Source: Nitrospira sp.
GTDB taxonomy: Bacteria > Nitrospirota > Nitrospiria > Nitrospirales > Nitrospiraceae
NCBI GenBank assembly: GCA_015903995.1
Contig: JABMDK010000006.1
Coordinates: forward strand, 1 to 39,044
Direction: 5' to 3'
DNA: 39,044 nucleotides
Below the pieces are notes generated by a model. It did no database searches. It was given only the letters and a program-made list of their open reading frames with translations, and was not told the origin of the DNA. Position numbers and translations under genes: made by a program. Of the stretch, positions 17,627 through 26,148 are shown one piece after another (the first letter of the stretch is position 1; each line of letters opens with the position of its first letter).

Positions 17627-18682
17627 ATGTCCGACGCGCAATCACTTCACTCAACCAAAGCCCCGGATTCCTGGTATTCCGTTCTACGATGGTTTGATTC
17701 CTGGGCGGGCCTTGAGCACACGAAGGTAGAGGGTCCACCTAAGGTAGATTGGATTCGCAGTATTCCCTTCCTTGCCGTACACCTGATGTGCTTGGGAGTC
17801 CTGTGGGTAGGCTGGAGTTGGACCGCGGTAGCCGTTGCGGTCGCCTTCTATTACATCCGCATGTTTGCCATTACCGGATGGTACCATCGCTACTTCTCGC
17901 ACCGCACGTTCAAAACCTCCCGGACCATCCAGTTTTTATTTGCCCTGTTGGGGGGAACCTGCGCGCAACGCGGCCCCTTGTGGTGGGCCGGCCATCACCG
18001 CCATCACCACATCGCGTCTGATACACCGGAGGATGTGCATTCCCCTCGCCAGGGTGGATTTCTCTGGGCGCACATGGGCTGGATCATGTCTCAGACATTT
18101 TATGCGCCGCGACTCAAAAGCATCGCAGATTTCGCGAAGTTTCCGGAGCTGCGGTTTCTCGACCGGTTTGATGTGCTGATGCCCACCGTTGCAGGGTTTG
18201 GGATGTTCGGCTTCGGTCAATTGCTGGAGGCCTATGCACCAGGACTCGGCACGAATGGGCCTCAGATGCTGATCTGGGGATTTTTCATCTCGACCGTCGC
18301 ATTGGTTCACGGAACCTGCACGATCAATTCCCTGTCCCATGTGTATGGATCGCAGCGCTATGTCACCGGCGACGACAGCCGAAATAACTTCTTTCTGGCC
18401 ATGATTACGATGGGGGAAGGCTGGCACAACAACCACCACTACTACCCGGCTTCGACCAGACAAGGCTTTTACTGGTGGGAAATCGACATGACCTACTACT
18501 GCCTCAAGGGGCTTGAGTGGATGGGATTGGTCTGGGATATCCGCGGTGTTCCGGAATATGTACGTGAAGGAAAAACCCGGCAGGATTCAGACCGCAGTGT
18601 CCTCAAAAAGAAGATTGAAGCAGCGGTGAAGGCCACGGAGCTTCCAGCCCCTCAGCCCGAACTTGAGCTGACTCCTCGCTAA
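17627..18682 (+). CDS. Membrane fatty acid (acyl-CoA/acyl-lipid) desaturase
   Basis: 351 residues, ATG preceded by AGAGGAG. It carries the three histidine clusters of the delta-9 desaturase family: HRYFSH (~87), HHRHHH (~121) and HNNHH (~266, in EGWHNNHHYYP). The clusters bind a di-iron centre. Hydrophobic segments occur at ~45-80 and ~190-225. It inserts a cis double bond into a fatty acyl chain using O2 and electrons from a reductase. With cfa nearby it suggests local clustering of membrane-lipid genes. The 3' end overlaps the convergent gene 18679-19149 by 4 nt. Confidence 0.92.
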   Translation: MSDAQSLHSTKAPDSWYSVLRWFDSWAGLEHTKVEGPPKVDWIRSIPFLAVHLMCLGVLWVGWSWTAVAVAVAFYYIRMFAITGWYHRYFSHRTFKTSRTIQFLFALLGGTCAQRGPLWWAGHHRHHHIASDTPEDVHSPRQGGFLWAHMGWIMSQTFYAPRLKSIADFAKFPELRFLDRFDVLMPTVAGFGMFGFGQLLEAYAPGLGTNGPQMLIWGFFISTVALVHGTCTINSLSHVYGSQRYVTGDDSRNNFFLAMITMGEGWHNNHHYYPASTRQGFYWWEIDMTYYCLKGLEWMGLVWDIRGVPEYVREGKTRQDSDRSVLKKKIEAAVKATELPAPQPELELTPR

Positions 18683-19149
18683 GCCCAATCTGAATCGCCG
18701 TCAGACCTTGGCCGGTCTGCAACATGATCGGCCAGGGTCTCCCGAATGCGCTGGCTTTCTCCGTCGATCGCCTTCCGCTCCTCAGCAGATAACACCCACG
18801 CCTCACCAGGGCTTAGCTGAAAGCGGTAGTGATCCTTTCTGAGCGTAAACCACTCAACGTAGGGATGCGGCTCCAGATTCGGGTGTGGATCCAGCGAAAT
18901 GAGATTCACTGTTCCGACCTGCGGGTTGGCCATGTCGCCGATGACTTGTCCGGCCATATCATCATCTTCAAACCGCTTATTGCGGAATCGAATCACCTCG
19001 CCCGCGATATCCGGCTTAAAATTGCCGCGCAAATAAAAATCCACCGGCCCGATCACGGCAAAGACTACCTGGCCCACAACGGTTCCCTCGACACGGTTAT
19101 CTAAAAATCCTTCAGAAACCCACCGTCCATTCCCGAATTTCTGCGCCAT
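18679..19149 (-). CDS. Conserved hypothetical protein
   Basis: 156 residues, soluble, ATG preceded by AAGGGGGAG. A beta-rich core (WVSEGFLDNRVEGTVVGQ, GPVDFYLRGNFKPDIAGEVIRFRN) is followed by a segment HPYVEWFTLRKDHYRFQLSP and a charged helical tail. I recognise no named family. Its stop overlaps the desaturase stop (TTAGC region), a convergent 4-nt overlap, and it is followed upstream by an EamA exporter on the same strand. Confidence 0.75.
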   Translation of the reverse strand: MAQKFGNGRWVSEGFLDNRVEGTVVGQVVFAVIGPVDFYLRGNFKPDIAGEVIRFRNKRFEDDDMAGQVIGDMANPQVGTVNLISLDPHPNLEPHPYVEWFTLRKDHYRFQLSPGEAWVLSAEERKAIDGESQRIRETLADHVADRPRSDGDSDWA

Positions 19150-19179
19150 ACAACTCCCCCTTATAGAGAATACAACCGA

Positions 19180-20004
19180 TCAGCCACCCCATGCTCCGAT
19201 CACCACCGCCAACAAGATCAACGCGCTCCCGATCCACCCTTGAGTATCCAACGTCTCACCCAGAAAATACCAGGACAACCAGGCTGCATAGGCCGGTTCA
19301 GACGCAAACAATAACGCCACCTGCTGCGCCGGCACTTGCTGCTGTGCCCACATCTGGACGGCGAACGCCAGCGTGGCCAGAACGCCCGTGACACCAAGGC
19401 CGATCAGTAAGACAGCCGTCGGCGAAAAGGCGTTCTGCGTCGTCCCTTCCCACCATGGAGCCGGAAGAAACAACACCGTCATTGCCACCATCTGCCAGAC
19501 CAGGAGCGACGGAGCATCGACTTGCCTGGTGAACCGCTCAAGACAGATGATATGGCCTGCAAACGCAACGGCGCACCCGAGCGTCATGAGATCACCCAGA
19601 TTCATGGAGGTGTCGGGCTTGACCAACAACCAGAGCCCGACCACCGCAATCGCCGTCGCCGCCACCACCCGCCTGTCGATCCGCATCAGCATCAGCGGCA
19701 CAAAGATCACGTACAACGCCGTCAAAAAAGCTGAATTGGACGCACTGGTATGGCCGAGCCCGACCGTTTGCAACAGATACCCGAGAAAGAGAAAGACGGT
19801 CGTGATTGCACTCGCTTCCAAGAGGGCACGATCATGGTGGAGCCGGCGGCGGGAAATGATAAACCACAGGAGTACGAGGAGAGTCCCGAGAAGAAACCGA
19901 AGCAACAAGAAAGAAAGCGGCGTGATCTGCTCAAGCGCGGCTTTGGTCGCAGGAAACGTGGCGCCCCAAATGATCGTGGTCAGGAGAAGGGCAAGCCGCG
20001 GCAT
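19180..20004 (-). CDS. EamA/DMT-family transporter
   Basis: About 274 residues with ten predicted hydrophobic helices in two EamA halves. The first begins MPRLALLLTTIIWGATFPATKAA, and the second has GVLATLAFAVQMWAQQQVPAQQVALLF. The motif FASEPAYAAWLSWYFLGETL is typical of the second repeat. Such proteins export metabolites or amino acids across the inner membrane; the substrate is not predictable. Start 20004 (ATG) is preferred to the in-frame TTG at 20010. Confidence 0.88.
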   Translation of the reverse strand: MPRLALLLTTIIWGATFPATKAALEQITPLSFLLLRFLLGTLLVLLWFIISRRRLHHDRALLEASAITTVFLFLGYLLQTVGLGHTSASNSAFLTALYVIFVPLMLMRIDRRVVAATAIAVVGLWLLVKPDTSMNLGDLMTLGCAVAFAGHIICLERFTRQVDAPSLLVWQMVAMTVLFLPAPWWEGTTQNAFSPTAVLLIGLGVTGVLATLAFAVQMWAQQQVPAQQVALLFASEPAYAAWLSWYFLGETLDTQGWIGSALILLAVVIGAWGG

Positions 20005-20088
20005 AGTCAATGTTGAATGATCACTTATGAATGCTGGACGAACCCGACCAGGTCAGCAGTCATAGTCACCTTTCACCATTGCACTCCT

Positions 20089-20292
20089 TCACGGTTTGCA
20101 CAAAGGACACAGCCGGTCTCGGTTGACGCCGGCCTGCTCCATGGCACGAAGCGCCCGCTCTTTATCGGGATAGTCGAACCATCCCCCTTCCCAGAAATCG
20201 CTGGACGTTGAGACGGACGGGACTTCCGAGCACCGATCTCGGTGGAGCGTCACACGATCGATCGAGCGGGCAATATGAATCCAATAGGTCAT
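20089..20292 (-). CDS. Small hypothetical protein with CxxC tail
   Basis: 67 residues. The N-terminus (YWIHIARSIDRVTLHRDRC) resembles short conserved proteins that pair an early Cys with a C-terminal CPLC, here RLCPLCKP. The middle contains EGGWFDYPDKERALRAMEQAG. A zinc-binding fold is possible. The ribosome site is weak, so support is composition and the cysteine pattern only. Confidence 0.55.
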   Translation of the reverse strand: MTYWIHIARSIDRVTLHRDRCSEVPSVSTSSDFWEGGWFDYPDKERALRAMEQAGVNRDRLCPLCKP

Positions 20293-20381
20293 GCTAACCG
20301 GTGAGGGGTAAGGGATAAGTGGTACGGAGCGTTCACAACTCGATCAAGGCCTTCACACCTTACTCCTGCCCCCTTGCCGGC

Positions 20382-20558
20382 TCAGGGGAGGAGCTGCCAC
20401 TCATCCTTCTCGATGAAGCACTTCACACCGGTTTGCAACTTCTTGACGTCGTCTTTTTCGAAGAGCCTCAAGTAGCGCTCAATGCGATCCTCGTCGTCGA
20501 TTCGTTCTTCCTGCATCATGCCGTTGTTGCCTTTGTACCGTCGAATCAGCACTGACAT
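20382..20558 (-). CDS. Small conserved hypothetical protein
   Basis: 58 residues beginning MSVLIRRYKGNNGMMQEERI, with GAGGAGGG 5 nt upstream of the ATG, which decides the start at 20558 rather than the upstream in-frame ATG at 20633. The product is highly charged and predicted helical (DDEDRIERYLRLFEKDDVKKLQ) with a single cysteine near the end. No family is recognised; the strong ribosome site and codon pattern make it a credible gene. Confidence 0.68.
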   Translation of the reverse strand: MSVLIRRYKGNNGMMQEERIDDEDRIERYLRLFEKDDVKKLQTGVKCFIEKDEWQLLP

Positions 20559-20722
20559 TGAAACCCTCCTCATGAAGCTGGCAGTTTGGTTGCCTATGTT
20601 GCTAGAATAAACGTATCGTGATGAGCTGGTCAAGATCGCCTGGGAGAGGTCACCTTGTCAAGTCCCGGACCGAGTTCCCTCTGAGATCTCGACCATAAGA
20701 GACAGAGAAAGGATCTCATTCC

Positions 20723-21037
20723 GTGCCCCTCTACGAATACCGTTGTGGACAGTGCGAGAAACAGTTCGAAGCAAGTCAGTCCGTGTATGCCAGGGTCGAA
20801 GATACGGAATGCCCATTTTGTCAGGCACGCCAGGCAACCCGACTCATGTCGTCGTTTTCGTCCAATGTCGTCGGTGATCGCAAGCCCGGCTTTACTGAGC
20901 TGAAAGCCAAGGCCATGAACGAGGAGCGGATGCAGCGCTTCGTCAAGTTGCCGCCGCTGAATGCCAAACGCACCATGCCGCAGCCGAACGTTACCTCCGA
21001 ATCAGATCCTGTACCACCGGAAGGGTCGACCTCTTGA
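20723..21037 (+). CDS. FmdB-family zinc-ribbon regulatory protein
   Basis: 104 residues from a GTG start with AAGGA upstream. The first 45 residues are the FmdB/CxxC_CxxC_SSSS zinc ribbon: MPLYEYRCGQCEKQFE ... ECPFCQARQATRLMSSFS, with two CxxC pairs. The rest is a variable Lys/Pro-rich tail. The family is presumed regulatory; the founding member was linked to formamidase expression. It heads an apparent three-gene operon (38 nt to the PstS-like gene, then 22 nt to the IPT gene). Confidence 0.88.
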   Translation: MPLYEYRCGQCEKQFEASQSVYARVEDTECPFCQARQATRLMSSFSSNVVGDRKPGFTELKAKAMNEERMQRFVKLPPLNAKRTMPQPNVTSESDPVPPEGSTS

Positions 21038-21074
21038 CCACTCACGCCCGATACCAAGTCGGTGATAACCGTCC

Positions 21075-21914
21075 ATGGGAACGGACGACTCGATGACCGC
21101 AGGGCGGTTCATAACCGGGCTGTTCGTCGGACTGGCCCTCTACCTGTCCCCGTCGACCACCTTCGCTCAAACAGCCGGCAACCTGATCATTGCCGGCAAC
21201 GGGCCTGAGCAAACGACTATCGAGGCCTTGGCTCGAGCCTTTGAAAAAGCCAATCCCCGCGCCTATGTCGACATCCTGTGGGACGAGAACTCCATACCGT
21301 TACAATTAGTCACAACCGGCCAGGCCCAGATTGCCGTCACCGGAGCCGAAGATCCGGCTTTCGCGGCGACGCAGATCGGGTGGGATGGAATCGGCATTTT
21401 GGTCCATCTCTCAAATTTTACCAAAGAGGTGACCAAGCAGCATGTCGCCGACATTTTTTCAGGAAAGATCAAGGAGTGGTCGGAACTCGGTGGGCCGGAA
21501 ACCAAGATTCTCCTCATCGACAGGCCACACAACCAGAACATCCGGGACACCCTCGAAACCCAGCTCGGGATTACGGGCAAAATCCCTGAGTCCGCCAAAA
21601 TACTCGGCGGAGATGAGGTCGTTGTGAAGACCGTCGTCGGCACCCTACCACCCCACTCTGCAGCTGCCTATATTTCGCTGAGTACCAGCCTCTCGGCCGT
21701 CTCAGACGGCGTCGCCGTCCGCTTGCTGCCGGTGGATAAGGTCGAGCCGGACGTGCCGACCGTGAAAGACGGACGCTACAGCCTCCGTCGCCCTCTGTTA
21801 CTGCTTTCGAAAAAAGAACCGAATACCCTGGTCGAGGCCTTTTCACAATTTGCGCTCTCCCCTCCAGGACAAACGATTATCGGAGACATCTATGTTCCGA
21901 TGCCGAAGAAATAG
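21075..21914 (+). CDS. PstS-like periplasmic phosphate-type binding protein
   Basis: 279 residues with a signal peptide (cleavage after TTFAQ). An alternative start at 21093 (MTAGRFITG) would give a more typical signal. The mature protein shows the PBP type-2 fold of PstS-like proteins: NLIIAGNGPEQTTIEALARAFEKANP, ITVTGAEDP-like loop (AVTGAEDPAF), DIFSGKIKEWSELGG, HSAAAYISLSTSL. No pstCAB transport genes are adjacent, so it may be an orphan binding protein used for sensing or in another process. Middle gene of the FmdB / PstS-like / IPT operon. Confidence 0.82.
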   Translation: MGTDDSMTAGRFITGLFVGLALYLSPSTTFAQTAGNLIIAGNGPEQTTIEALARAFEKANPRAYVDILWDENSIPLQLVTTGQAQIAVTGAEDPAFAATQIGWDGIGILVHLSNFTKEVTKQHVADIFSGKIKEWSELGGPETKILLIDRPHNQNIRDTLETQLGITGKIPESAKILGGDEVVVKTVVGTLPPHSAAAYISLSTSLSAVSDGVAVRLLPVDKVEPDVPTVKDGRYSLRRPLLLLSKKEPNTLVEAFSQFALSPPGQTIIGDIYVPMPKK

Positions 21915-21936
21915 TTTCCCATCAAAGGAGGTCACG

Positions 21937-22389
21937 ATGGGTCCTCGCTTCTGGATGCCCTTCCTGATGGTTTCGCTGCTCGGACTCGCCTGCATCCCGC
22001 TGCACTCAGCGGCCGAAGAAGGAGTGGTCGTCGACGGAGCAGGCTATACCTTGCACGATGCAGAATCGATCAAGGGCCACGACGAACAGAAAGTTGCAAA
22101 AGACCCCGTCTGCGATAGCAGCCGAAAACCAAAGATCGTGCGCGTGGAGCCGGACGAAGCCGTGCCGGGGCAAACAATTAGGATCAAAGGGGAAAACTTT
22201 GGGACGAAAGATTGCTTCCGGGGAGTGGCATTCAGCGCGGCAGGACCAGCCGCCATCGATTACAAATTCCTGAACGAGACGACCATTGAAGTGACGGTTC
22301 CTGATGTTCAGCCAGGCATGTCATTCATTGACGTCGTCGCGGCTGGAGGCAATGCCCGCTCGAAGGCCTTTCTGGTGCAACGCAAGTAA
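21937..22389 (+). CDS. Exported IPT/TIG-domain protein
   Basis: 150 residues, ATG after AAAGGAGGTCACG. A signal peptide (FWMPFLMVSLLGLACIPLHSAAEE) is followed by a short linker and a single IPT/TIG immunoglobulin-like domain (~65-150: PKIVRVEPDEAVPGQTIRIKG, DCFRGVAFS, TTIEVTVPDVQPG). Two cysteines (VCDSS and DCFRG) could form a disulfide. Such domains bind proteins or sugars at the cell surface or periplasm. Last gene of the FmdB-led operon; a joint role with the PstS-like protein is possible but unproven. Confidence 0.8.
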   Translation: MGPRFWMPFLMVSLLGLACIPLHSAAEEGVVVDGAGYTLHDAESIKGHDEQKVAKDPVCDSSRKPKIVRVEPDEAVPGQTIRIKGENFGTKDCFRGVAFSAAGPAAIDYKFLNETTIEVTVPDVQPGMSFIDVVAAGGNARSKAFLVQRK

Positions 22390-22444
22390 CCGATTATTCA
22401 TCCGGCGAATCGAAATCGGCGCAAACTCCACGAATGCCGGCCTA

Positions 22445-23293
22445 TCACTCAGCGACCTGCTGCCGTACGGCCTTTACAAGATTATCTGGCGTTCCGATAT
22501 CCAGATACCGGTCGTGTGGGAACCTCACGCTCTGGATCAACAGCCCGGCCTTGAGTGCCGCCTGCAATACCACACCCACGGCCAAATCTCCCCCCGGATC
22601 GTTGGCGTGGTTTGCCAGCAACCCCATATTCTGCCTTGTCTCATCCGCGCGTAAAAAACGGTGCAGAAACTCCGAGAAGACCGGTGTCCATACCGCGCAG
22701 CACCACCCGAACGTAAGACTGGTCGAAGGCGGTTTCATCACAATCTCGCGGACCCAGCCGTCCGTATCGCTGTCCACCATATCCCATGTGCGCGTGTCGT
22801 CGATGCGATGCAGGGCCAACACAACGTCCGCACCGGTTTCCTCCTGTCGCGCGATCAATTGTGCATAGGCATCGGATGGACCGAACAAAATATCAGGGAA
22901 ACCGAACGCGATCCGGTTCTCCGCGAGAAAGGGATAGGCCCAGTCTAGCGTATCAGGTGGACCGAGCGATCCAGGAATCACCAGGTACGCAAGCGACATC
23001 CCTACCCCCGCTCCTTCCTGAAAATAGCTCGGGATGTCCCATTTCCCTTCACGGATGATGATGACGGTCTTCGAGATCCCTGCGCTCTGGAATTTCTCCA
23101 GCAAATACTGCATCGCCACTTTCGGCCTTGGAATGCCGGTCCGTGGGTCGTTCGCAAAGCCGACAGGAAATAATTCTTTGCTGCAAGGAAACGGCTGGAG
23201 ACGCTTGGCCTGTCCGGCGGCCGGGATGAGCCCGACGACTTCAGGCCGGGAACGACGAGGTTGATCGGAATGAGCTATCGTCATAGGAGGCAT
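22445..23293 (-). CDS. Sugar-1-phosphate nucleotidyltransferase-like protein
   Basis: About 282 residues with the NTP_transferase fold. The signature is VVGLIPAAGQAKRLQPF followed by CSKELFPVG, then a nucleotide-site IAFGFPDILFGPSDAYAQL and a C-terminal PHDRYLDIGTPDNLVKAV. It should join a nucleoside triphosphate and a sugar phosphate to give an NDP-sugar for polysaccharide synthesis; the sugar is not predictable. The N-terminal start is uncertain (23293 or 23284; frame open to 23359), and no clear ribosome site was seen. It converges with the IPT gene, with 55 nt between stops. Confidence 0.83.
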   Translation of the reverse strand: MPPMTIAHSDQPRRSRPEVVGLIPAAGQAKRLQPFPCSKELFPVGFANDPRTGIPRPKVAMQYLLEKFQSAGISKTVIIIREGKWDIPSYFQEGAGVGMSLAYLVIPGSLGPPDTLDWAYPFLAENRIAFGFPDILFGPSDAYAQLIARQEETGADVVLALHRIDDTRTWDMVDSDTDGWVREIVMKPPSTSLTFGWCCAVWTPVFSEFLHRFLRADETRQNMGLLANHANDPGGDLAVGVVLQAALKAGLLIQSVRFPHDRYLDIGTPDNLVKAVRQQVAE

Positions 23294-23520
23294 ATTATCG
23301 CCGGATTCCGGCGCTGAGTCCACATGAGTGGATACGCTTCGCAGGAGTTTCCCTGGCACACGAGAGGAGGGCTATTGTCCAGCACGAGTAGGGCTCCTGA
23401 TCAGCTCATGTCTCATATGCCCACCGGTGCCTCGACAAGAGAATACCGCATCGTGTACGTTATACATAGACGTAAGGTTACAAGAACGGCTTTCAGGATA
23501 TAGGAAAGAGGATTTATCTG

Positions 23521-23895
23521 ATGCAACACTTCTGGCTTCGACACAGCATTGTAACCACCTTCCTTCTCGGAAGCCTTGCACTCTCCCTGCCTGCTGCGGC
23601 AGCTCCCCCCACGAAGGAACGACTTCCCTTGATGCTCAGCGGATCCGGCTGCACCAGCAAGGAAACGGAGATGACGACCGTCTTACAAGCCATTCCCGGT
23701 GTCACCGGTGTCTACTTCAACCGGGTCCCGGACCATGTCCTCGTCGACATTATCACCGGCACCGTGAAGTCAGCGGATGTGGTCAACCGAGTCAACAGTG
23801 CGGCAGCATCGTGGCAATGCAAAGTTGAGCTGATGCAGTCCTGTATCACCGCAGACATGCCATCCGAACCGGCAACCCCGCACCATAGTGAGTAG
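23521..23895 (+). CDS. Exported HMA-like small protein
   Basis: 124 residues with an N-terminal signal peptide (VTTFLLGSLALSLPAAAAPP). The mature part resembles the heavy-metal-associated fold: MLSGSGCTSKETEMTTVLQAIPGVTGVYFNR, then VDIITGTVKSADVVNRVN. The usual metal-binding CxxC is reduced to GCTSK, so a single N-terminal Cys remains, with later Cys in WQCKVELMQSC. It may be a periplasmic metal-binding or degenerate HMA protein. It stands alone, followed by 676 nt without a gene. Confidence 0.7.
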   Translation: MQHFWLRHSIVTTFLLGSLALSLPAAAAPPTKERLPLMLSGSGCTSKETEMTTVLQAIPGVTGVYFNRVPDHVLVDIITGTVKSADVVNRVNSAAASWQCKVELMQSCITADMPSEPATPHHSE

Positions 23896-24571
23896 GACAC
23901 ATGTGCGCTGACCTTCACCCTGCATTTTGAGCATGCGATCGACGTAGATTCTGGTTGCGATCCCTCAATCCTGGAACGGTGCCTTCACGGCAAATCGATC
24001 GAAACGATTCGATACCAGTCAGGATCCTCGGTAACCTCCGCAATGATCTGATGCTCTTCCCGCGCTCATCGACATCAAAGCCAATCGTTCCCTGTACAGT
24101 CGTTAGCAGTGTGTTGACAAACGTTCTAAGAGATCTGGATACGAGCCACTCTATCCAATCACAGACTTCTTCAGGACTCCTCGCAGGCTGTTCAGAAAGG
24201 GCGTCCAGCAAGGCCGCAGCCAGCGAAGAGGCGAGGCGTACTCTCTGCGGTACGTTGAGCCTCTGAGCGCCGCGAGAACGCGGCTGGCGGACTTTGTCAA
24301 CAGCCTGTTAGATGCCGGCCAGCATAGTCCAGGTGATCCCATGGCATGCATTCACTCATGCGTCCCATGAGAGTAGTTTTCTAGCCAGACAAGTGAAACA
24401 ACCCGCTGTACCGAAAATGCTCCTCGGCTTTGAAAATGCGCGCCTCGTCGTCGTCTTTCGCATGCCGAATTGGCCGCTAAAACCGCTGCCACCCACATGC
24501 TCACGATCACCAGCACCGTGAATCGAATTGCACGATGATGAATGACCACAGCTTGGCTCTTTGGAAGAAAC
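23896..24571. other. Noncoding region with repeat element and possible gene remnant
   Basis: 676 nt without an intact gene. The right half carries the palindromic element at 24185-24306. The left half, read on the minus strand from ~24150 to a TGA at 23985-23987, can be read as protein-like sequence only with a frame change: TVQGTIGFDVDERG in one frame, then EEHQIIAEVTEDPDWYRIV in another. That could be a decayed gene end of unknown family; support is weak. Confidence 0.45.
24185..24306. repeat. Palindromic intergenic repeat element, copy 2
   Basis: About 122 nt bounded by AGGCTGTT (24185-24192) and its complement AACAGCCT near the right end. The interior contains a second inverted pair GCAGCCAGCG-like / CGCGGCTGGCGG and shares GTACGTTGAGCCTCTGAG plus the GCGAGAACGC block with the element at 11947-12059. 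The outer stems of the two copies are unrelated, so each keeps pairing while the sequence changes, as expected for a folded mobile repeat. Confidence 0.75.
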
Positions 24572-25342
24572 TTACCCGCGTGCAGTGCCCCATCGACGAT
24601 GGAGAAATCGTTCCACCGGAGCGAACAGCGTCTTGTCGACCGCCAGTCCGATCATGACGATGACCAGCATCACGCCGATCACCTGATCCATGGCGCTTAG
24701 CTCTCGTCCATAGTGGAGCAAGTGCCCAAGACCGAATCCCGTCAGAATCGTCACATAGATTTCCGCCGCCATCAACGATCGCCACGCAAAGGCCCAACCC
24801 TGCTTCATGCCGCTTAAAAGAAAGGGAAGAGCAGCCGGGAGAATCACATGGGTCCAGGTGTGGAAGCCGGATGACCCCATGCTACGGGCCGCACGGCTGT
24901 AGATTGGTGGGATCGTCCGCACACCGGTATCCGTGGCAATGATCAGAGACCACAAGGTTCCCATTACCACGACGAATAGCATGGCGGCTTCCGTCTGACC
25001 GAACCAGAGCAGTGCCAAGGGGACCCAGCACACACTCGGAAGGGTTTGAAGGCCCAAGGCAAGCACACCGATCGTATCTTGAGACCATCTGAATGACGCG
25101 GTCAACAAACCTAATGGAAGGCCGACAAGAATTCCAAGCCCATATCCGATCAGAAGGCGCCGCACCGTCACAAGGGTCGCCTCCCACAAGGTGCCGTCTT
25201 CAACAGCAGACAAGAGATAGATGAAGACGTTCGACGGAGATGGTAGGAGCAGCGGTGACCAGATCTGGGAATTGACGGCAAGCTGCCACAGACCGATCAG
25301 ACAGGCAAAAAAGAGCGATGCGACAGCCCAACGAACGATCAT
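24572..25342 (-). CDS. ABC transporter permease, NitT/TauT (SsuC/TauC-like) family
   Basis: 256 residues with about six hydrophobic helices, starting MIVRWAVASLFFACLIGLWQ. The cytoplasmic EAA-like loop is SMGSSGFHTWTHVILPAALP, where the ATPase docks. The family imports sulfonates, taurine, nitrate or related small anions. The start overlaps the ATPase stop (ATGA). Third gene of a binding protein / ATPase / permease operon on the minus strand. Confidence 0.9.
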   Translation of the reverse strand: MIVRWAVASLFFACLIGLWQLAVNSQIWSPLLLPSPSNVFIYLLSAVEDGTLWEATLVTVRRLLIGYGLGILVGLPLGLLTASFRWSQDTIGVLALGLQTLPSVCWVPLALLWFGQTEAAMLFVVVMGTLWSLIIATDTGVRTIPPIYSRAARSMGSSGFHTWTHVILPAALPFLLSGMKQGWAFAWRSLMAAEIYVTILTGFGLGHLLHYGRELSAMDQVIGVMLVIVMIGLAVDKTLFAPVERFLHRRWGTARG

Positions 25343-26148
25343 CCTACAACCTCATGTTGAACGTAACCCTTCAGCACCCGGGTGATTTCCGTTGAGTACC
25401 GAGCAAGGTCCACGCTGTTAATATCGCGCGGGCGAGGGAGGGGAATGAAAAACTCTTCCCTGATTCGCCCAGGATTCGTCGAAAACAGGATGACTCGATC
25501 CCCGAGACACACAGCTTCGCGCACATTATGCGTCACGAAAACGATCGTTTTCCGGTGCTGACTCCAGATGCGCTGGATATCACCGTAAAGCTGTTCGCGG
25601 GTCAGTGCGTCCAATGCCCCGAACGGCTCATCCATCAACAGGACACTGGGGTTGGGTGCCAATGATCGAGCCAAGGCAACTCGCTGTCTCATGCCGCCTG
25701 AAAGCTCATGCACATTGGAGTGCATGAACCGCTTCAGACCCACGAGTTCCAAAAAGTATTCGGCCTTCTCACGACGCTCCGACGCATTCAGCCCCTTGAC
25801 GAGTTTCAGACCGAACAGGACATTTCCCAGCACCGTGAGCCAGGGAAACAATGCCGCCTCCTGAAACATCATCAATCGATGTGGCCCAGGCCCGCTGATG
25901 GTCTGGCCATCAGCTTGCACCGTTCCGCCATCTGGTCGATCTAGGCCCGCAATCAGGTTCAACAAGGTAGATTTGCCGCACCCGCTCGGACCAACCAAGC
26001 ACACGAACTCTCCTTCAGCGATACGAAGCGTCACATCGTCAAGCGCCTGCACATGCAGTGAACTGGTCCGAAACCACTTCGAGACATGTTCCAGTACAAG
26101 TTTGCTTGGAACAGCATCCGTAGAAGAGACCAGACTCTCCATACTCAC
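25339..26148 (-). CDS. ABC transporter ATP-binding protein, NitT/TauT (SsuB/TauB-like) family
   Basis: About 269 residues. Walker A is GPSGCGKST, the Q-loop MMFQEAALFPWL, the signature LSGGMRQRVALARSL and Walker B VLLMDEPFGALD, with the switch His in VFVTHNVREAV. All catalytic residues are present. A GTG at 26148 overlaps the binding-protein stop (GTGA); an ATG at 26142 is an alternative start. It powers import of the ligand delivered by the binding protein encoded just upstream. Confidence 0.93.
   Translation of the reverse strand: MSMESLVSSTDAVPSKLVLEHVSKWFRTSSLHVQALDDVTLRIAEGEFVCLVGPSGCGKSTLLNLIAGLDRPDGGTVQADGQTISGPGPHRLMMFQEAALFPWLTVLGNVLFGLKLVKGLNASERREKAEYFLELVGLKRFMHSNVHELSGGMRQRVALARSLAPNPSVLLMDEPFGALDALTREQLYGDIQRIWSQHRKTIVFVTHNVREAVCLGDRVILFSTNPGRIREEFFIPLPRPRDINSVDLARYSTEITRVLKGYVQHEVVG

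Noticed and set aside
23915..24211. Minus-strand frame of 98 codons that might be a gene
   Set aside because: It runs into the repeat element, has no start signal, and reads as protein only with a frame change; kept as a possible remnant, not a gene.
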